A stretch of DNA of 64,000 nucleotides, from NCBI GenBank assembly GCA_001708385.1, contig CP012388.1, positions 1,798,001 through 1,862,000 of the forward strand, read 5' to 3'. Every line of letters begins with the position of its first letter. Position 1 is the first letter of the stretch. Positions 1 through 8,204 of the stretch are shown here, one piece after another. The notes below the pieces were generated by a model, which was not told the DNA's origin, did no database searches, and was given only the letters and a program-made list of their open reading frames with translations. Position numbers and translations under genes: made by a program. Origin of the DNA: Flavobacterium psychrophilum (GTDB lineage: Bacteria; Bacteroidota; Bacteroidia; Flavobacteriales; Flavobacteriaceae).

Positions 1-392
1 GTTTGGTACCGGACCAGGACTGGAAAGAAATTACAGACCTGTTTACAAAACACTTTGAGAGCATTGCACCTAAAGGTGTAAGGGTAAAAGTAACACCTCA
101 TCATGGAGGTCAGGCATATGTTACACCAATAGACAGTATTGGTTACCGCGCCGCTGCTGCTGCATACGAAGAAAGCTTTGGTATCAAGCCGATTCCTGTA
201 CGTTCGGGAGGAAGTATTCCTATTGTGGCTTTGTTTGAAAAAGAGCTTAAAAGCAAAACTATTATGATGGGCTTTGGTCTTGACAGTGATGCCATACACT
301 CTCCTAACGAGCACTTTGGTGTATTTAATTACCTTAAAGGTATTGAGACTATTCCTTTATTCTACAAGCATTTTACAGAAATGTCGAAATAG
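1..392 (+). CDS. M20-family dipeptidase, C-terminal part (cut by window start)
   Basis: The reading frame is open to the left edge, so the N-terminal part lies outside the window. About 129 residues are visible. They contain the H-H-G-G turn of the M20 dimerisation domain near residue 32 and a SGGSIPIV stretch, and the segment DAIHSPNE carries the late histidine that is a metal ligand in M20 peptidases. These are features of the carboxypeptidase G2/dipeptidase family (CNDP-like), zinc enzymes that hydrolyse dipeptides in the cytoplasm. Substrate cannot be told from this fragment. A rho-independent terminator follows. Confidence 0.85.
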   Translation, partial: LVPDQDWKEITDLFTKHFESIAPKGVRVKVTPHHGGQAYVTPIDSIGYRAAAAAYEESFGIKPIPVRSGGSIPIVALFEKELKSKTIMMGFGLDSDAIHSPNEHFGVFNYLKGIETIPLFYKHFTEMSK

Positions 393-440
393 TAATCGCT
401 GTTGGCCGACGATCGTTAGCCAATAGTAATTATACCATTT

Positions 441-468
441 AATCCGCCCATTGTGGCGGATTTTTTTA
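441..468 (+). terminator. Rho-independent terminator after the M20 peptidase
   Basis: AATCCGCC and GGCGGATT form an 8-bp perfect stem with a 6-base loop, followed by seven T. It ends the peptidase transcript before the WG-repeat gene. The same TCCGCC stem recurs at 4543, 61726 and 62911. Confidence 0.85.
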
Positions 469-538
469 TGGCTCATTCCAACCCTTTTTAAAACCACCGC
501 ATCTTTGTAATAAACAGCATTACTTAAATCTATTTATC

Positions 539-967
539 ATGAAGACATTATTAACAGCAACATTACTTACGCTTAGCCTGATCGTTTGGGCACAGGAAAA
601 AACACAATCAAAAATGCCTTCGGGGTGGACCAAAGTATACAGCGACAATAGCATTGGATATATTGACGAAACAGGATTGGAAATAATTCCTCCCGTGTAT
701 GATAGTATCGGCGATTTTGGCGAATATTGTACAGATATGGCTGTTGTAACCAAAAATGGACTTATGGGGCTTATTGATACCGATGGCAATGAAATGGTTA
801 GCGTACAATATGAAATGATAGCGAAAACAGACAAGTTTAAAGTCGGGTGGATAATGGTGAAAAGAAACAACCTCTATGGATATATTGATTGCAGCGGTGA
901 GGAAATTGTGAAACCCGCCTACTCTAAAATTGAAGAACTGAAAAACACACCAACGCTGGCCAAATAA
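539..967 (+). CDS. Secreted WG-repeat protein
   Basis: The 142-residue product begins with a signal peptide (residues 1-18, ending VWAQ). It then has about three WG-type beta repeats of roughly 25-30 residues, beginning near GYIDETG, GLIDTDG and GYIDCSG. WG repeats are common in exported Bacteroidota proteins of unknown function; some are thought to mediate binding. The gene stops one base before the ECF sigma-factor gene, so the two are probably co-transcribed. It could be the envelope component sensed or controlled by that sigma factor, but this is inference from position. CATCTTTG about 30 bases upstream resembles a TAnnTTTG -7 element. Confidence 0.7.
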   Translation: MKTLLTATLLTLSLIVWAQEKTQSKMPSGWTKVYSDNSIGYIDETGLEIIPPVYDSIGDFGEYCTDMAVVTKNGLMGLIDTDGNEMVSVQYEMIAKTDKFKVGWIMVKRNNLYGYIDCSGEEIVKPAYSKIEELKNTPTLAK

Positions 968-968
968 C

Positions 969-1508
969 ATGACCGAAAAAGAAATCATAGCGGGCTGCCT
1001 CAGGCAGGACAGGCTTTCTCAACACGAGGCATACAAAGCCTATGGTGCTAAGATACTCGGTACCTGCAAACGGTATATGAAGGATCGCGAGCGTGCCGAA
1101 GAAATGGTTATGAATGCGTTTTTACTGGTCTTTCAAAAAATCGGTCAGTATAATAACGATGGTAGTTTTGAAGGATGGATACTAAAGATAGCTGTCAATT
1201 GCTGCATGATGGAACTGCGAAAGAAAACCAATTTTAATCTCGAAGTCCCCCCTGATGTTATTCAGCTGCCCGCTGCGGAAGAGCTGCCCGCTCATGATAA
1301 CGACATAGAGTCGATGCTTAAAACATTACCCGAAGGCGCACGAATTGTATTTAACCTCTATGCTATTGAAGGCTACAAACACGCAGAGATTGCCAAGCAG
1401 CTGGGCATTAGTGAGGGTACATCTAAATCGCAGCTTAATTACGCCAAAGAGAAACTAAAGAAAATATTTTTTAGCACAACCACAAAAACCGCAGGCCATG
1501 ACAGATAA
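969..1508 (+). CDS. RNA polymerase ECF sigma-70 factor
   Basis: The 179-residue protein has the layout of an ECF sigma factor. The region 2 part (about residues 20-90) includes AEEMVMNAFLLVFQKI and FEGWILKIAVNCC. The region 4 part (about 115-165) has the helix-turn-helix stretch HAEIAKQLGISEGTSKSQL. It would direct core RNA polymerase to a small regulon. It sits directly after the WG-repeat gene and overlaps the next gene by 11 bases, the usual arrangement for a sigma/anti-sigma pair. Length is normal for the family. The regulon cannot be read from this window. Confidence 0.9.
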   Translation: MTEKEIIAGCLRQDRLSQHEAYKAYGAKILGTCKRYMKDRERAEEMVMNAFLLVFQKIGQYNNDGSFEGWILKIAVNCCMMELRKKTNFNLEVPPDVIQLPAAEELPAHDNDIESMLKTLPEGARIVFNLYAIEGYKHAEIAKQLGISEGTSKSQLNYAKEKLKKIFFSTTTKTAGHDR

Positions 1509-2400
1509 CGAATTGTTTAATCATTTTAAAAACCATAGTGCCGCATTTGATGAGATGCCGGGCGAAAACCTGTGGTCAAAAATAGAAAGCGGACTCGACA
1601 ACACAAGATCAACAGGTAAATCGAACCTATTGCTTTTTACAGTATGCGGTATTTTACTAACAGCTTTAATCGTGTGGTACTTCGCCACTCCGGAATCTAC
1701 AGCCAAAATTAGCCCCACGGTTAAACCTGTTACTATAAAAACATCAGGACTTAAGAATAATACAATCCACAATCCGCAGATAAATACATTGCCTTCCGCT
1801 TCGGTGGATGCCGAAAAACGAGCACCAACCCAAACGGCAGTAATTGTAAAAAATGCGGCAACCGTTGTTGCTGAGGTACAAGATTCGGTAAAAAAAGTAA
1901 AAGTCAGGACTGCTAAAATAAAACCTGTTTCCACAACCGAAAAGACCGCTACTGAACCTTATGTAAAGTTTATGAGCTATACAAAAGGAACTATAGCGCC
2001 ACTAGAAGATTCGCCAACTTTTGAGGTGCAGAAAAAAGAAACTTTTGGCAATATTATAATTACAACAAAACAGAAAATTACAAATGCCGAATATAACCAG
2101 CTAATAGCCGATATGCTAAATGAGCATGAAAAATCTATTGGGGCACTACTCACCATAAAGGCACCGGGACACAAGCCGTTCAGGGTAGTAATAGGACTCA
2201 ACAAGACCGAAACATTGCAGGCCATTTCAGTAAAAGATTCGCTTGTCGTGAAAGCGATGCAGCTAAATACCGTATTACCTATACTTGGACCCGGTAAGCC
2301 AACACTAAAGATTCCTAAACTAAACCCTGACACAATATCTTTCAAAAACAGAGCGACAAAAGACTCTATTACAGACACTAAAGAGAGAATTTCGGAATAA
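1498..2400 (+). CDS. Putative anti-sigma factor, single-pass membrane protein
   Basis: The 300-residue protein begins with a short cytoplasmic domain containing the ENLWSKIESGL motif (about 23-33), typical of N-terminal segments of Bacteroidota anti-sigma-like proteins. One transmembrane helix follows (about 43-63), then a long Thr/Lys-rich periplasmic region. The start overlaps the ECF sigma gene by 11 bases, which suggests translational coupling. I infer that it holds the sigma factor at the membrane and releases it on an envelope signal. No zinc-binding anti-sigma motif is visible, and the C-terminal 170 residues match nothing I recognise. Confidence 0.6.
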   Translation: MTDNELFNHFKNHSAAFDEMPGENLWSKIESGLDNTRSTGKSNLLLFTVCGILLTALIVWYFATPESTAKISPTVKPVTIKTSGLKNNTIHNPQINTLPSASVDAEKRAPTQTAVIVKNAATVVAEVQDSVKKVKVRTAKIKPVSTTEKTATEPYVKFMSYTKGTIAPLEDSPTFEVQKKETFGNIIITTKQKITNAEYNQLIADMLNEHEKSIGALLTIKAPGHKPFRVVIGLNKTETLQAISVKDSLVVKAMQLNTVLPILGPGKPTLKIPKLNPDTISFKNRATKDSITDTKERISE

Positions 2401-2422
2401 TTATAAAACTCTTTAAAATATT

Positions 2423-2450
2423 AAAATCTGTCCTTGAGGCAGATTTTTTT
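2423..2450 (+). terminator. Rho-independent terminator after the sigma/anti-sigma genes
   Basis: AAATCTGTC and GGCAGATTT pair over 9 bp (one G-T pair) around the loop CTTGA, followed by a T run. It separates the sigma cluster from blaI. Confidence 0.8.
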
Positions 2451-2479
2451 ATGGAAAATGTCGAACGAATATATTTTTA

Positions 2480-2515
2480 CTCTACATTTGTAGAAACAAC
2501 TCTAAAACTGTAGAG
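2480..2515 (+). promoter_or_regulatory. Tandem BlaI-type operators over the blaI promoter
   Basis: CTACATTTGTAG (2482-2493) is a perfect dyad matching the BlaI/MecI core TACAnnTGTA. A second imperfect dyad, CTCTAAAACTGTAGAG (2500-2515), lies beside it. The two half-matching copies CTCTACATTTGTAG (2480) and CTCTAAAACTGTAG (2500) start exactly 20 bp apart, about two helical turns. TACATTTG within the first copy also fits the Bacteroidota -7 element. BlaI bound here would block its own promoter. Confidence 0.6.
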
Positions 2516-2517
2516 CA

Positions 2518-2889
2518 ATGCAATTGACAAAAACAGAAGAACAGCTAATGCAATATTTATGGAAACAGGAAAAGGCTTTCATGAAAGACCTGCTTGATGC
2601 CTTTCCCGATCCGAAACCGGCAACCACTACTGTGGCTACTTTATTAAAGCGAATGGCAGATAAAGGTTTTGTAGGCTATAAAGAATATGGCAAATCGAGG
2701 GAATACTTTCCGATGGTAGAGAAGTCAGATTATTTCTCTAAACAAATGAACGGAATGATTAAGAGTTTCTTTAACAATTCGGCAGCACAGTTTGCGTCTT
2801 TCTTCACACAGGAAACCGATATGTCCTCAGCTGAATTGGAAGAGCTAAAAAGGATCATTGATAAAGAGATCCAGAAAAAGAAAAAATGA
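2518..2889 (+). CDS. BlaI/MecI/CopY-family transcriptional repressor
   Basis: The 123-residue protein is a winged-helix repressor. MQLTKTEEQLMQYLW and the following residues up to about 75 match the BlaI DNA-binding domain, including a stretch like ATTTVATLLKRMADKGFV, and the C-terminal helices are the dimerisation and cleavage region. It would repress itself and the downstream blaR1-like gene, which starts 27 bases after its stop. In the known family, the membrane peptidase causes cleavage of the repressor when a cell-wall signal is sensed. In Bacteroidota these pairs are often not linked to beta-lactamases, and none is seen here. Confidence 0.9.
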   Translation: MQLTKTEEQLMQYLWKQEKAFMKDLLDAFPDPKPATTTVATLLKRMADKGFVGYKEYGKSREYFPMVEKSDYFSKQMNGMIKSFFNNSAAQFASFFTQETDMSSAELEELKRIIDKEIQKKKK

Positions 2890-2916
2890 TGTTCTGTTAA
2901 ACCAAATCAACCAATC

Positions 2917-4482
2917 ATGACAGACTTTCTTATCAAATCGACCCTGGCAATGGGAGTATTGCTCGGCATTTACTACATCTTATTTGAAAGAGAAAAAATG
3001 CACCGTTTCAACAGGTTTTATTTACTTGGATCACTCCTATTTTCTTTCATAGTTCCTTTTATTAGCCTGAGTACTAACACACCATCTGTTGTAAATACTG
3101 CGTCGATTACTTTAGAAGAAGTAGTAATTGGCTCTCCGGTTACTGTAAAACCGACACTCAATGCCAGCAATAATTACACACAAGCACTATGGTTTGGTTA
3201 TTTGACTATCTGTATTTTACTGTTATTCCGTTTTACTAAAAACTCGCTGTATCTTATCGGTAAAGCAAAAAAGAACCAAACGGTTAAGTATCAAAAAGCT
3301 ACATTAGTATTAGTTGGGGAAACTACTTTGCCATATACCTTTTTCAACTACATTTTCGTCAACAAAGATGATTATATGCAGCAAAAAATAGAGTGCGAAC
3401 TCTATACACACGAATTGACACACATAAGGCAAAGACATACTCTGGATATCGTATTCATTGAAATCCTCAAAGTAATCTTCTGGTTTAATCCGGTGCTTTA
3501 TATATACAAAAAAGCCATACAGCTTAACCATGAATTCCTGGCAGATGAAAGCGTGGTAATCACTCATGATAACGTGATTTCTTATCAAAATCTGTTATTG
3601 AAAAAAGCCGTAGGCGCACGAAGCTTGCCCCTGGCGAGTAACCTGAATTTTTCCATAACTAAAAAACGATTAATTATGATGACAAAAACCACCAGCCGCT
3701 TTAACGCTCTATTGAAAAAAATAATAGTTTTCCCTTTACTTGCAGGGGTTGTATTCATAACCTACTCCCATACACCTGCACTTAAAAATATCGAAATAGA
3801 TGCACTACCTACAGCAGCACAGGATGCGTACAACAAACTAACAGAAGACAAGCCTACACAATCTGACACTAAGCCGGCTATTTCATCCGTTGAAGAGCAA
3901 ATTCCCTTAAAACAACCTCTGGTTAAACAGGACACAGTAAAAGACCATATATACAAGGTAAACGAACTTACCAGAAAAGCAGAATATCCCGGAGGCTTAG
4001 GAGCATTTTACCGATATATAAATCAGAATTTCAGAATTCCGGAAAACCTTGACGGCACAGCCCATATCTATGTTAGTTTTATTATAGAAAAAGATGGACG
4101 CCTTTCTGATATAAAAATAATGCGATCACCGAATATGGATCTAAGTGTAGAAGCCATTAGATTACTGAACGAATCTGAAAAATGGATCCCGGCAGAATTA
4201 AACGAGAAAAAAGTGAGGACGATTTACAATCTACCTATAACGGTTAATGGCTCAAAACCCAAATCTACTTTCCTTTCAGACTCAAAGATTGACAGTGACA
4301 AAATGAAAGCAATTGAGGTAAACCATCTGACAGAATTTGAAAAGAGCACTTTAAAAAACCTTGATCCTGAAAAATACAATGACAAGACACTTAAAGAATA
4401 TAAATCTGTAAAAATTAGTTATGTAAACGAGAATGGTAACCTAGTCTCTCAAACCACTTACGAAAAACATCCCGATAAGTAA
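2917..4482 (+). CDS. BlaR1-type M56 membrane metallopeptidase with TonB C-terminal domain
   Basis: The 521-residue protein has N-terminal transmembrane helices (about 5-22, 35-52, 90-108), then the M56 zinc motif HELTH (His165, Glu166, His169). A further helix lies near 268-285. After it comes a periplasmic part with a TonB C-terminal-like domain (about 355-445: YPGGLGAFYRYI, then FIIEKDGRLSDIKIMRS) and a tail of about 75 residues. In place of the penicillin-binding sensor of classic BlaR1 there is this TonB-like module, an arrangement known in Bacteroidota. It is paired with the BlaI-type repressor upstream. The sensed signal is unknown. Confidence 0.85.
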   Translation: MTDFLIKSTLAMGVLLGIYYILFEREKMHRFNRFYLLGSLLFSFIVPFISLSTNTPSVVNTASITLEEVVIGSPVTVKPTLNASNNYTQALWFGYLTICILLLFRFTKNSLYLIGKAKKNQTVKYQKATLVLVGETTLPYTFFNYIFVNKDDYMQQKIECELYTHELTHIRQRHTLDIVFIEILKVIFWFNPVLYIYKKAIQLNHEFLADESVVITHDNVISYQNLLLKKAVGARSLPLASNLNFSITKKRLIMMTKTTSRFNALLKKIIVFPLLAGVVFITYSHTPALKNIEIDALPTAAQDAYNKLTEDKPTQSDTKPAISSVEEQIPLKQPLVKQDTVKDHIYKVNELTRKAEYPGGLGAFYRYINQNFRIPENLDGTAHIYVSFIIEKDGRLSDIKIMRSPNMDLSVEAIRLLNESEKWIPAELNEKKVRTIYNLPITVNGSKPKSTFLSDSKIDSDKMKAIEVNHLTEFEKSTLKNLDPEKYNDKTLKEYKSVKISYVNENGNLVSQTTYEKHPDK

Positions 4483-4542
4483 TTTGTTGTTCAGCTGCTA
4501 TCAATAACCCAATATCTATTTATAATTTGTTTAGTTAAATTG

Positions 4543-4569
4543 AAATCCGTCCACTGTGGCGGATTTTTC
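4543..4569 (+). terminator. Rho-independent terminator after blaR1
   Basis: AAATCCG pairs with CGGATTT, extended by CCA/TGG, and is followed by a T-rich tract. It belongs to the recurring TCCGCC-type hairpins in this window. Confidence 0.8.
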
Positions 4570-4623
4570 TTACCCTAAAGCAAAACATATCAGTCGGTTA
4601 TACCATTCTATAAAAAAACGCGT

Positions 4624-4631
4624 TACCTTTG
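4624..4631 (+). promoter_or_regulatory. Candidate -7 element for the DUF4407 gene
   Basis: TACCTTTG matches the TAnnTTTG consensus of Flavobacterium promoters and lies 28 bases before the ATG at 4660. No TTG is seen at the usual -33 distance. Confidence 0.5.
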
Positions 4632-4659
4632 TACACATCATCATCAAAAAACACTAATC

Positions 4660-5760
4660 ATGTTAAAACGTTTTTTTATTACCTGTTCCGGGGCCGACAA
4701 AGACCTCGTGTACAGCTGTTCTAACGGCGAACAGAACAAGTATGCCGGTATTGGTGCAACAGTATTTTTTACAGCACTTATGGCCTGGCTTGCCGCCTCC
4801 TATGCCCTTTACACCGTTTTTGATAACGCGTATACTGCAACCTTTTTTGGTTTGCTATGGGGCCTGCTTATTTTTAACCTGGATCGTTTTATTGTGTCTA
4901 CCATTCGTAAGCGCGACCGCATTGGGCAGGAATTCCTTCAGGCTACACCACGTATTATCCTGGCGATGATCATTGCTATTGTAATCTCTAAACCCCTTGA
5001 AATAAAGATCTTCCAAAAAGAAATTGACACCGTTTTGCTTAAAGAGAAAAATGATATGGCTATGGCTAATAAAAAGCAGGTAGCTAATTTTTTCCAGGGC
5101 GATCTTGCCAAAAATAAGGCGGAGACAGATAGCTTAAAATCGGCTATTTCTAAAAAAGAAAAAGAAGTAAACGAGCTTTACAGTACCTACATTACGGAAG
5201 CCGAAGGAACAAAGGGAACCATGAAACTCGGTAAAGGCCCCGTGTATGGTGAAAAACGCCAAAAACACGATGCTGCCCTTTTAGAGCTTGAGACTTTACG
5301 AAAAACAAATCTCGAAAAGATAGCCGCTAAAGAAAAGCAGGGCGAAACATTACAGGCCGACCTTGATAAAAAAGTAACCGAAACGCAGCCCATTATTGAC
5401 GGCTTTGACGGACTTATGGCACGTATCAATGCGCTAAACAAATTGCCCTGGTTACCATCCTTCTTTATAATGCTTTTATTCCTGGCGATAGAAACATCAC
5501 CTATAATCGCCAAACTGCTTTCGCCTAAGGGAGAATATGACTTTAAACTGGAAGATGCCGAGATGGCGGTTAAAACGAACCTGTCGCAAAATAATTACCA
5601 ACGCGAACTTCTACGCACTACCGATGCGGGTATTTATGACGATGTCTATGCCGAAATACGAAACGACCGGGAACTGTATAACTACAAAAAGAAAAAAGCT
5701 ATTGAACTTTTAGAACTACAGGCCGACAGCTTTAGCAACAAGCAAAAAGATGTAATGTAA
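4660..5760 (+). CDS. DUF4407 membrane protein
   Basis: The 366-residue protein matches the DUF4407 layout. It starts MLKRFFITCSGADKDLV, has two hydrophobic helices near residues 30-50 and 58-75 and another near 95-112, then a long charged coiled-coil segment (about 115-235). A final membrane helix lies near 265-285, before a charged C-terminal tail. The function of DUF4407 is not established. The gene stands alone between two terminators, with its own promoter-like element. Confidence 0.85.
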   Translation: MLKRFFITCSGADKDLVYSCSNGEQNKYAGIGATVFFTALMAWLAASYALYTVFDNAYTATFFGLLWGLLIFNLDRFIVSTIRKRDRIGQEFLQATPRIILAMIIAIVISKPLEIKIFQKEIDTVLLKEKNDMAMANKKQVANFFQGDLAKNKAETDSLKSAISKKEKEVNELYSTYITEAEGTKGTMKLGKGPVYGEKRQKHDAALLELETLRKTNLEKIAAKEKQGETLQADLDKKVTETQPIIDGFDGLMARINALNKLPWLPSFFIMLLFLAIETSPIIAKLLSPKGEYDFKLEDAEMAVKTNLSQNNYQRELLRTTDAGIYDDVYAEIRNDRELYNYKKKKAIELLELQADSFSNKQKDVM

Positions 5761-5765
5761 AATAA

Positions 5766-5792
5766 AAAATGCCCCACAATGTGGGGCATTTT
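5766..5792. terminator. Bidirectional terminator between converging genes
   Basis: AAAATGCCCCAC and GTGGGGCATTTT form a 12-bp perfect stem with loop AAT. It lies between the rightward DUF4407 gene and the leftward PH/SHOCT gene and can serve both. Confidence 0.85.
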
Positions 5793-5816
5793 AGTATATA
5801 CTATTTAAGCAACCGA

Positions 5817-6560
5817 TTATAGGTAACTTAAGATTTCTTTTTTAAGCGTGTCGTACTCACCCTGAAGAATAAGTCCGTTATCAAGTAGTTTTTTATAATT
5901 CTGAAGTTTGTCAAAAAGTTCTTCTTTGCTTAGTTCAGCAAGCGATTTGTCTTTATTGCTTTTTTCTTCAGCTACCGGAGCAGGCTCGTTATAAACAGGT
6001 ATTGCAGGTTGCGGCACCGGGCTTATTATCTGGGCATAGTCATTTACTTCTTCTGTCTCTACCTCTTCAACTTCTTCTTCCTGAACTGGCTCAGCCTCAA
6101 CAGGCGGATGCTGTTCTGCCGATGGCTCAGCAAAAAATGTTTCCGGCTTAGCAGGAGCATTAGCTTCTTTAAGCAGTTCTAATTGCTCTTTAGCAAACGT
6201 ATTTATTTTTCTTGCCTGTGTTTTTGGGATATAGTCTATAGAAACAGTAATATCTGTATTGGTTGTAAAAGAGAATTCAGAACCAAGAATATTTTCTTTT
6301 ACAAATGTAGCCGTAACAATGTTCCAGCCGTAATCGATAAAATCCATAGAAAGCCCAAGATTTTTAGGCTTACAGATAATAATTCTTTTATTGGTAAGCA
6401 CTATACTGTCTGGAAAAACATTGATAGCAGGTTTCTTTTGAACACCTATATAGCCAATCTCTTCGTTTCTCATTAAGATATCGCTAAGTTTAGAGGTGAT
6501 TTTCTCAACCGCTTTAGGGTCCTGTTCTTCGTTAAGGAAGTTTTTTATATGCTCTTTCAT
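5817..6560 (-). CDS. PH-like domain plus SHOCT domain protein
   Basis: The 247-residue soluble protein has three parts. The N-terminal region (about 30-135) resembles the bacterial PH-like YokE fold, with the segment DSIVLTNKRIIICKPK typical of such domains. The middle is acidic and Glu/Pro-rich (about 140-200) and probably disordered. A C-terminal SHOCT module follows (about 215-247: NYKKLLDNGLILQGEYDTLK). SHOCT modules are short oligomerisation-type segments. A role at the membrane is possible, but no function is known. No signal peptide is seen. Confidence 0.7.
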   Translation of the reverse strand: MKEHIKNFLNEEQDPKAVEKITSKLSDILMRNEEIGYIGVQKKPAINVFPDSIVLTNKRIIICKPKNLGLSMDFIDYGWNIVTATFVKENILGSEFSFTTNTDITVSIDYIPKTQARKINTFAKEQLELLKEANAPAKPETFFAEPSAEQHPPVEAEPVQEEEVEEVETEEVNDYAQIISPVPQPAIPVYNEPAPVAEEKSNKDKSLAELSKEELFDKLQNYKKLLDNGLILQGEYDTLKKEILSYL

Positions 6561-6618
6561 ATTGGTTTACAAAGTGATTATAGGTTCAAAGTTACAAAGT
6601 CGGCTTTTAATTTGCTAA

Positions 6619-6990
6619 TTAATTATGAGCTTCCGTAATTTCTGCCTGAAGCTTTTTCGTCAGGCTTTTAAATACCAGCTCATACGAATGGTCTATCAGT
6701 TCACGTAGAAGCTTTGCCGGAACATCGCTATTTACGGCAATCGTATTCCAGTGTACCTTGCTCATATGATAGCCCGGTTCTATACCATCGTATTCTGCAC
6801 GCAGCTCCAAAGCCTTTTCAGGATCACATTTAAGATTGATAGACGGATCGCCTTTTTCCCACTGCGATAACGATGATAAAGAAAACATCTTTCCGCCTAC
6901 TTTAAAAACAAGGGTGTCCTCGTCAAACGGAAAATGTTCTGTTACACCTTTTTTTGCAAGGCAGTATTCGTAAAAAGCCTGTATATTCAT
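6619..6990 (-). CDS. MmcQ/YjbR-family protein
   Basis: The 123-residue protein fits the MmcQ/YjbR family in length and pattern. It has an N-terminal YCLAKKGVTEHFPFDEDTLVFKVGGKMF segment (given only in part here: YCLAKKGVTEHFPF), a central KCDPEKALELRAEY, and GYHMSKVHWNTI near residues 73-84. Family members have a double-wing fold seen in some DNA-binding proteins; a biological role is not established. It stands between the PH/SHOCT gene and the DUF4260 gene, all leftward. Confidence 0.85.
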   Translation of the reverse strand: MNIQAFYEYCLAKKGVTEHFPFDEDTLVFKVGGKMFSLSSLSQWEKGDPSINLKCDPEKALELRAEYDGIEPGYHMSKVHWNTIAVNSDVPAKLLRELIDHSYELVFKSLTKKLQAEITEAHN

Positions 6991-7081
6991 TTTAAAAAAA
7001 GTTACTGAATTACTAAGCGACTTAGGTTTTTAGCTTTTTGGTTTACCTAATATCTCACTTTTATTATCTGTCATCTAAAGT

Positions 7082-7432
7082 CTACTTTCCTATCTCGTCA
7101 AGGTGCGTAAATTTAAATCCTTTTTCATATTTAAGTCCGTAGCCGAACATCCTGTCCATGCTGGAATGTGCAAACAGAATTGTACTCGTTAACAGCAAAG
7201 CATTATTTTCAAGGTAGAAACCTAATAAATAAGCAACAATTGCCAGCCCTCTGTGGTGAGCTACGTTGTAGATCCAAGCACCGGTCTTGTTACCAAAAGC
7301 ATAACCAATCATTGATAGATCGGGGGCGAGTAGTAATGCAGGAAACCACCACCATGCGTAATCTAAAAGGCTAAACAGGAAAAAACCCAAAGCAAATAGT
7401 GCCGCCTCTTCTAATTTAATTAATGTATTCAT
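7082..7432 (-). CDS. DUF4260 membrane protein
   Basis: The 116-residue protein has about three or four hydrophobic helices and the segment MDRMFGYGLKY near its C-terminus, which is characteristic of DUF4260. A polar motif VAHHRG lies between two helices. Its start overlaps the end of the upstream cyclase gene by 4 bases (7429-7432), so the two are translationally coupled. Function is unknown. Confidence 0.8.
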   Translation of the reverse strand: MNTLIKLEEAALFALGFFLFSLLDYAWWWFPALLLAPDLSMIGYAFGNKTGAWIYNVAHHRGLAIVAYLLGFYLENNALLLTSTILFAHSSMDRMFGYGLKYEKGFKFTHLDEIGK

Positions 7433-8193
7433 GATAACTGGTATAAAACAGGTTTACTTGGACTGGCATCATTTTCAAAAGATGCTATCTGTAAATTCAG
7501 CAGGTAGCTGCCATCAATAACAGTATCATTTACATAAATCATTTCGGTTATGGTAGCATCATGACGGGCATCGGCGTTGAGGTTGTTAACATCAGTTACA
7601 TTCCAAAACGCTTTATGGGCAACAAGTTTACCTTCGTCCTGTTCGCGGTCTACACTTGGCAGGTCTATCAGTAAATGTTTTATACCGCATTCGCGGATGA
7701 ATAACGCAGCACCTTCTTCAAGATAGGGCGGATTAGTATTGCTGTAATTTTTTGACGTTTTAGCAGCTGCATTTGGAAGCGTACGGATAACTATAGCTTC
7801 GGGTGTTTTACCACTTAGTGCCTCTTCAATCTGACTTTTGGTGATAACAAAATCCTCACCCTGTTCTTCCGGCTGAACCGAGACCACTTCAGTAGTAAAA
7901 AAAAACTGTTTTAAAGCCTGGTTGATACTAAAAAACGCGCGGGTTATATGTCCCAGGCATTCGGTATGCGTAGCGTGCCCATGCGGGTTAAAAAATATAT
8001 TATTAAAATTGGTAGACGCCCCTTCGCTTACCTTCCCTACCCAGTCGCCCATAGTAACAGGTTCTATAACGGGTTTGTCCAGATACCAGGCAATTGGGTT
8101 GCTTTCGTTATCGGTAAGCGGAATAGATATATCTATAGGCTGAGAAAGGTCGGCCGATAAGGCTTCCCCATTATAGTGTACGGTTGCTTTCAT
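7429..8193 (-). CDS. Cyclase-family metal-dependent hydrolase (kynurenine formamidase-like)
   Basis: The 254-residue protein belongs to the cyclase family (Pfam Cyclase), which includes kynurenine formamidase and similar metal-dependent amide hydrolases. The metal motif appears as HGHATHTECLGH, a variant of the usual HxGTHxDxPxH in which Gly, Asp and Pro are replaced. Later family-like segments include AIVIRTLPN and LLIDLPSVDREQDEGKLVAH. No other kynurenine pathway genes are nearby, so the substrate is open. It starts 11 bases after hemW and overlaps the DUF4260 gene. Confidence 0.75.
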   Translation of the reverse strand: MKATVHYNGEALSADLSQPIDISIPLTDNESNPIAWYLDKPVIEPVTMGDWVGKVSEGASTNFNNIFFNPHGHATHTECLGHITRAFFSINQALKQFFFTTEVVSVQPEEQGEDFVITKSQIEEALSGKTPEAIVIRTLPNAAAKTSKNYSNTNPPYLEEGAALFIRECGIKHLLIDLPSVDREQDEGKLVAHKAFWNVTDVNNLNADARHDATITEMIYVNDTVIDGSYLLNLQIASFENDASPSKPVLYQLS

Positions 8194-8204
8194 TACATAG
8201 AGTT

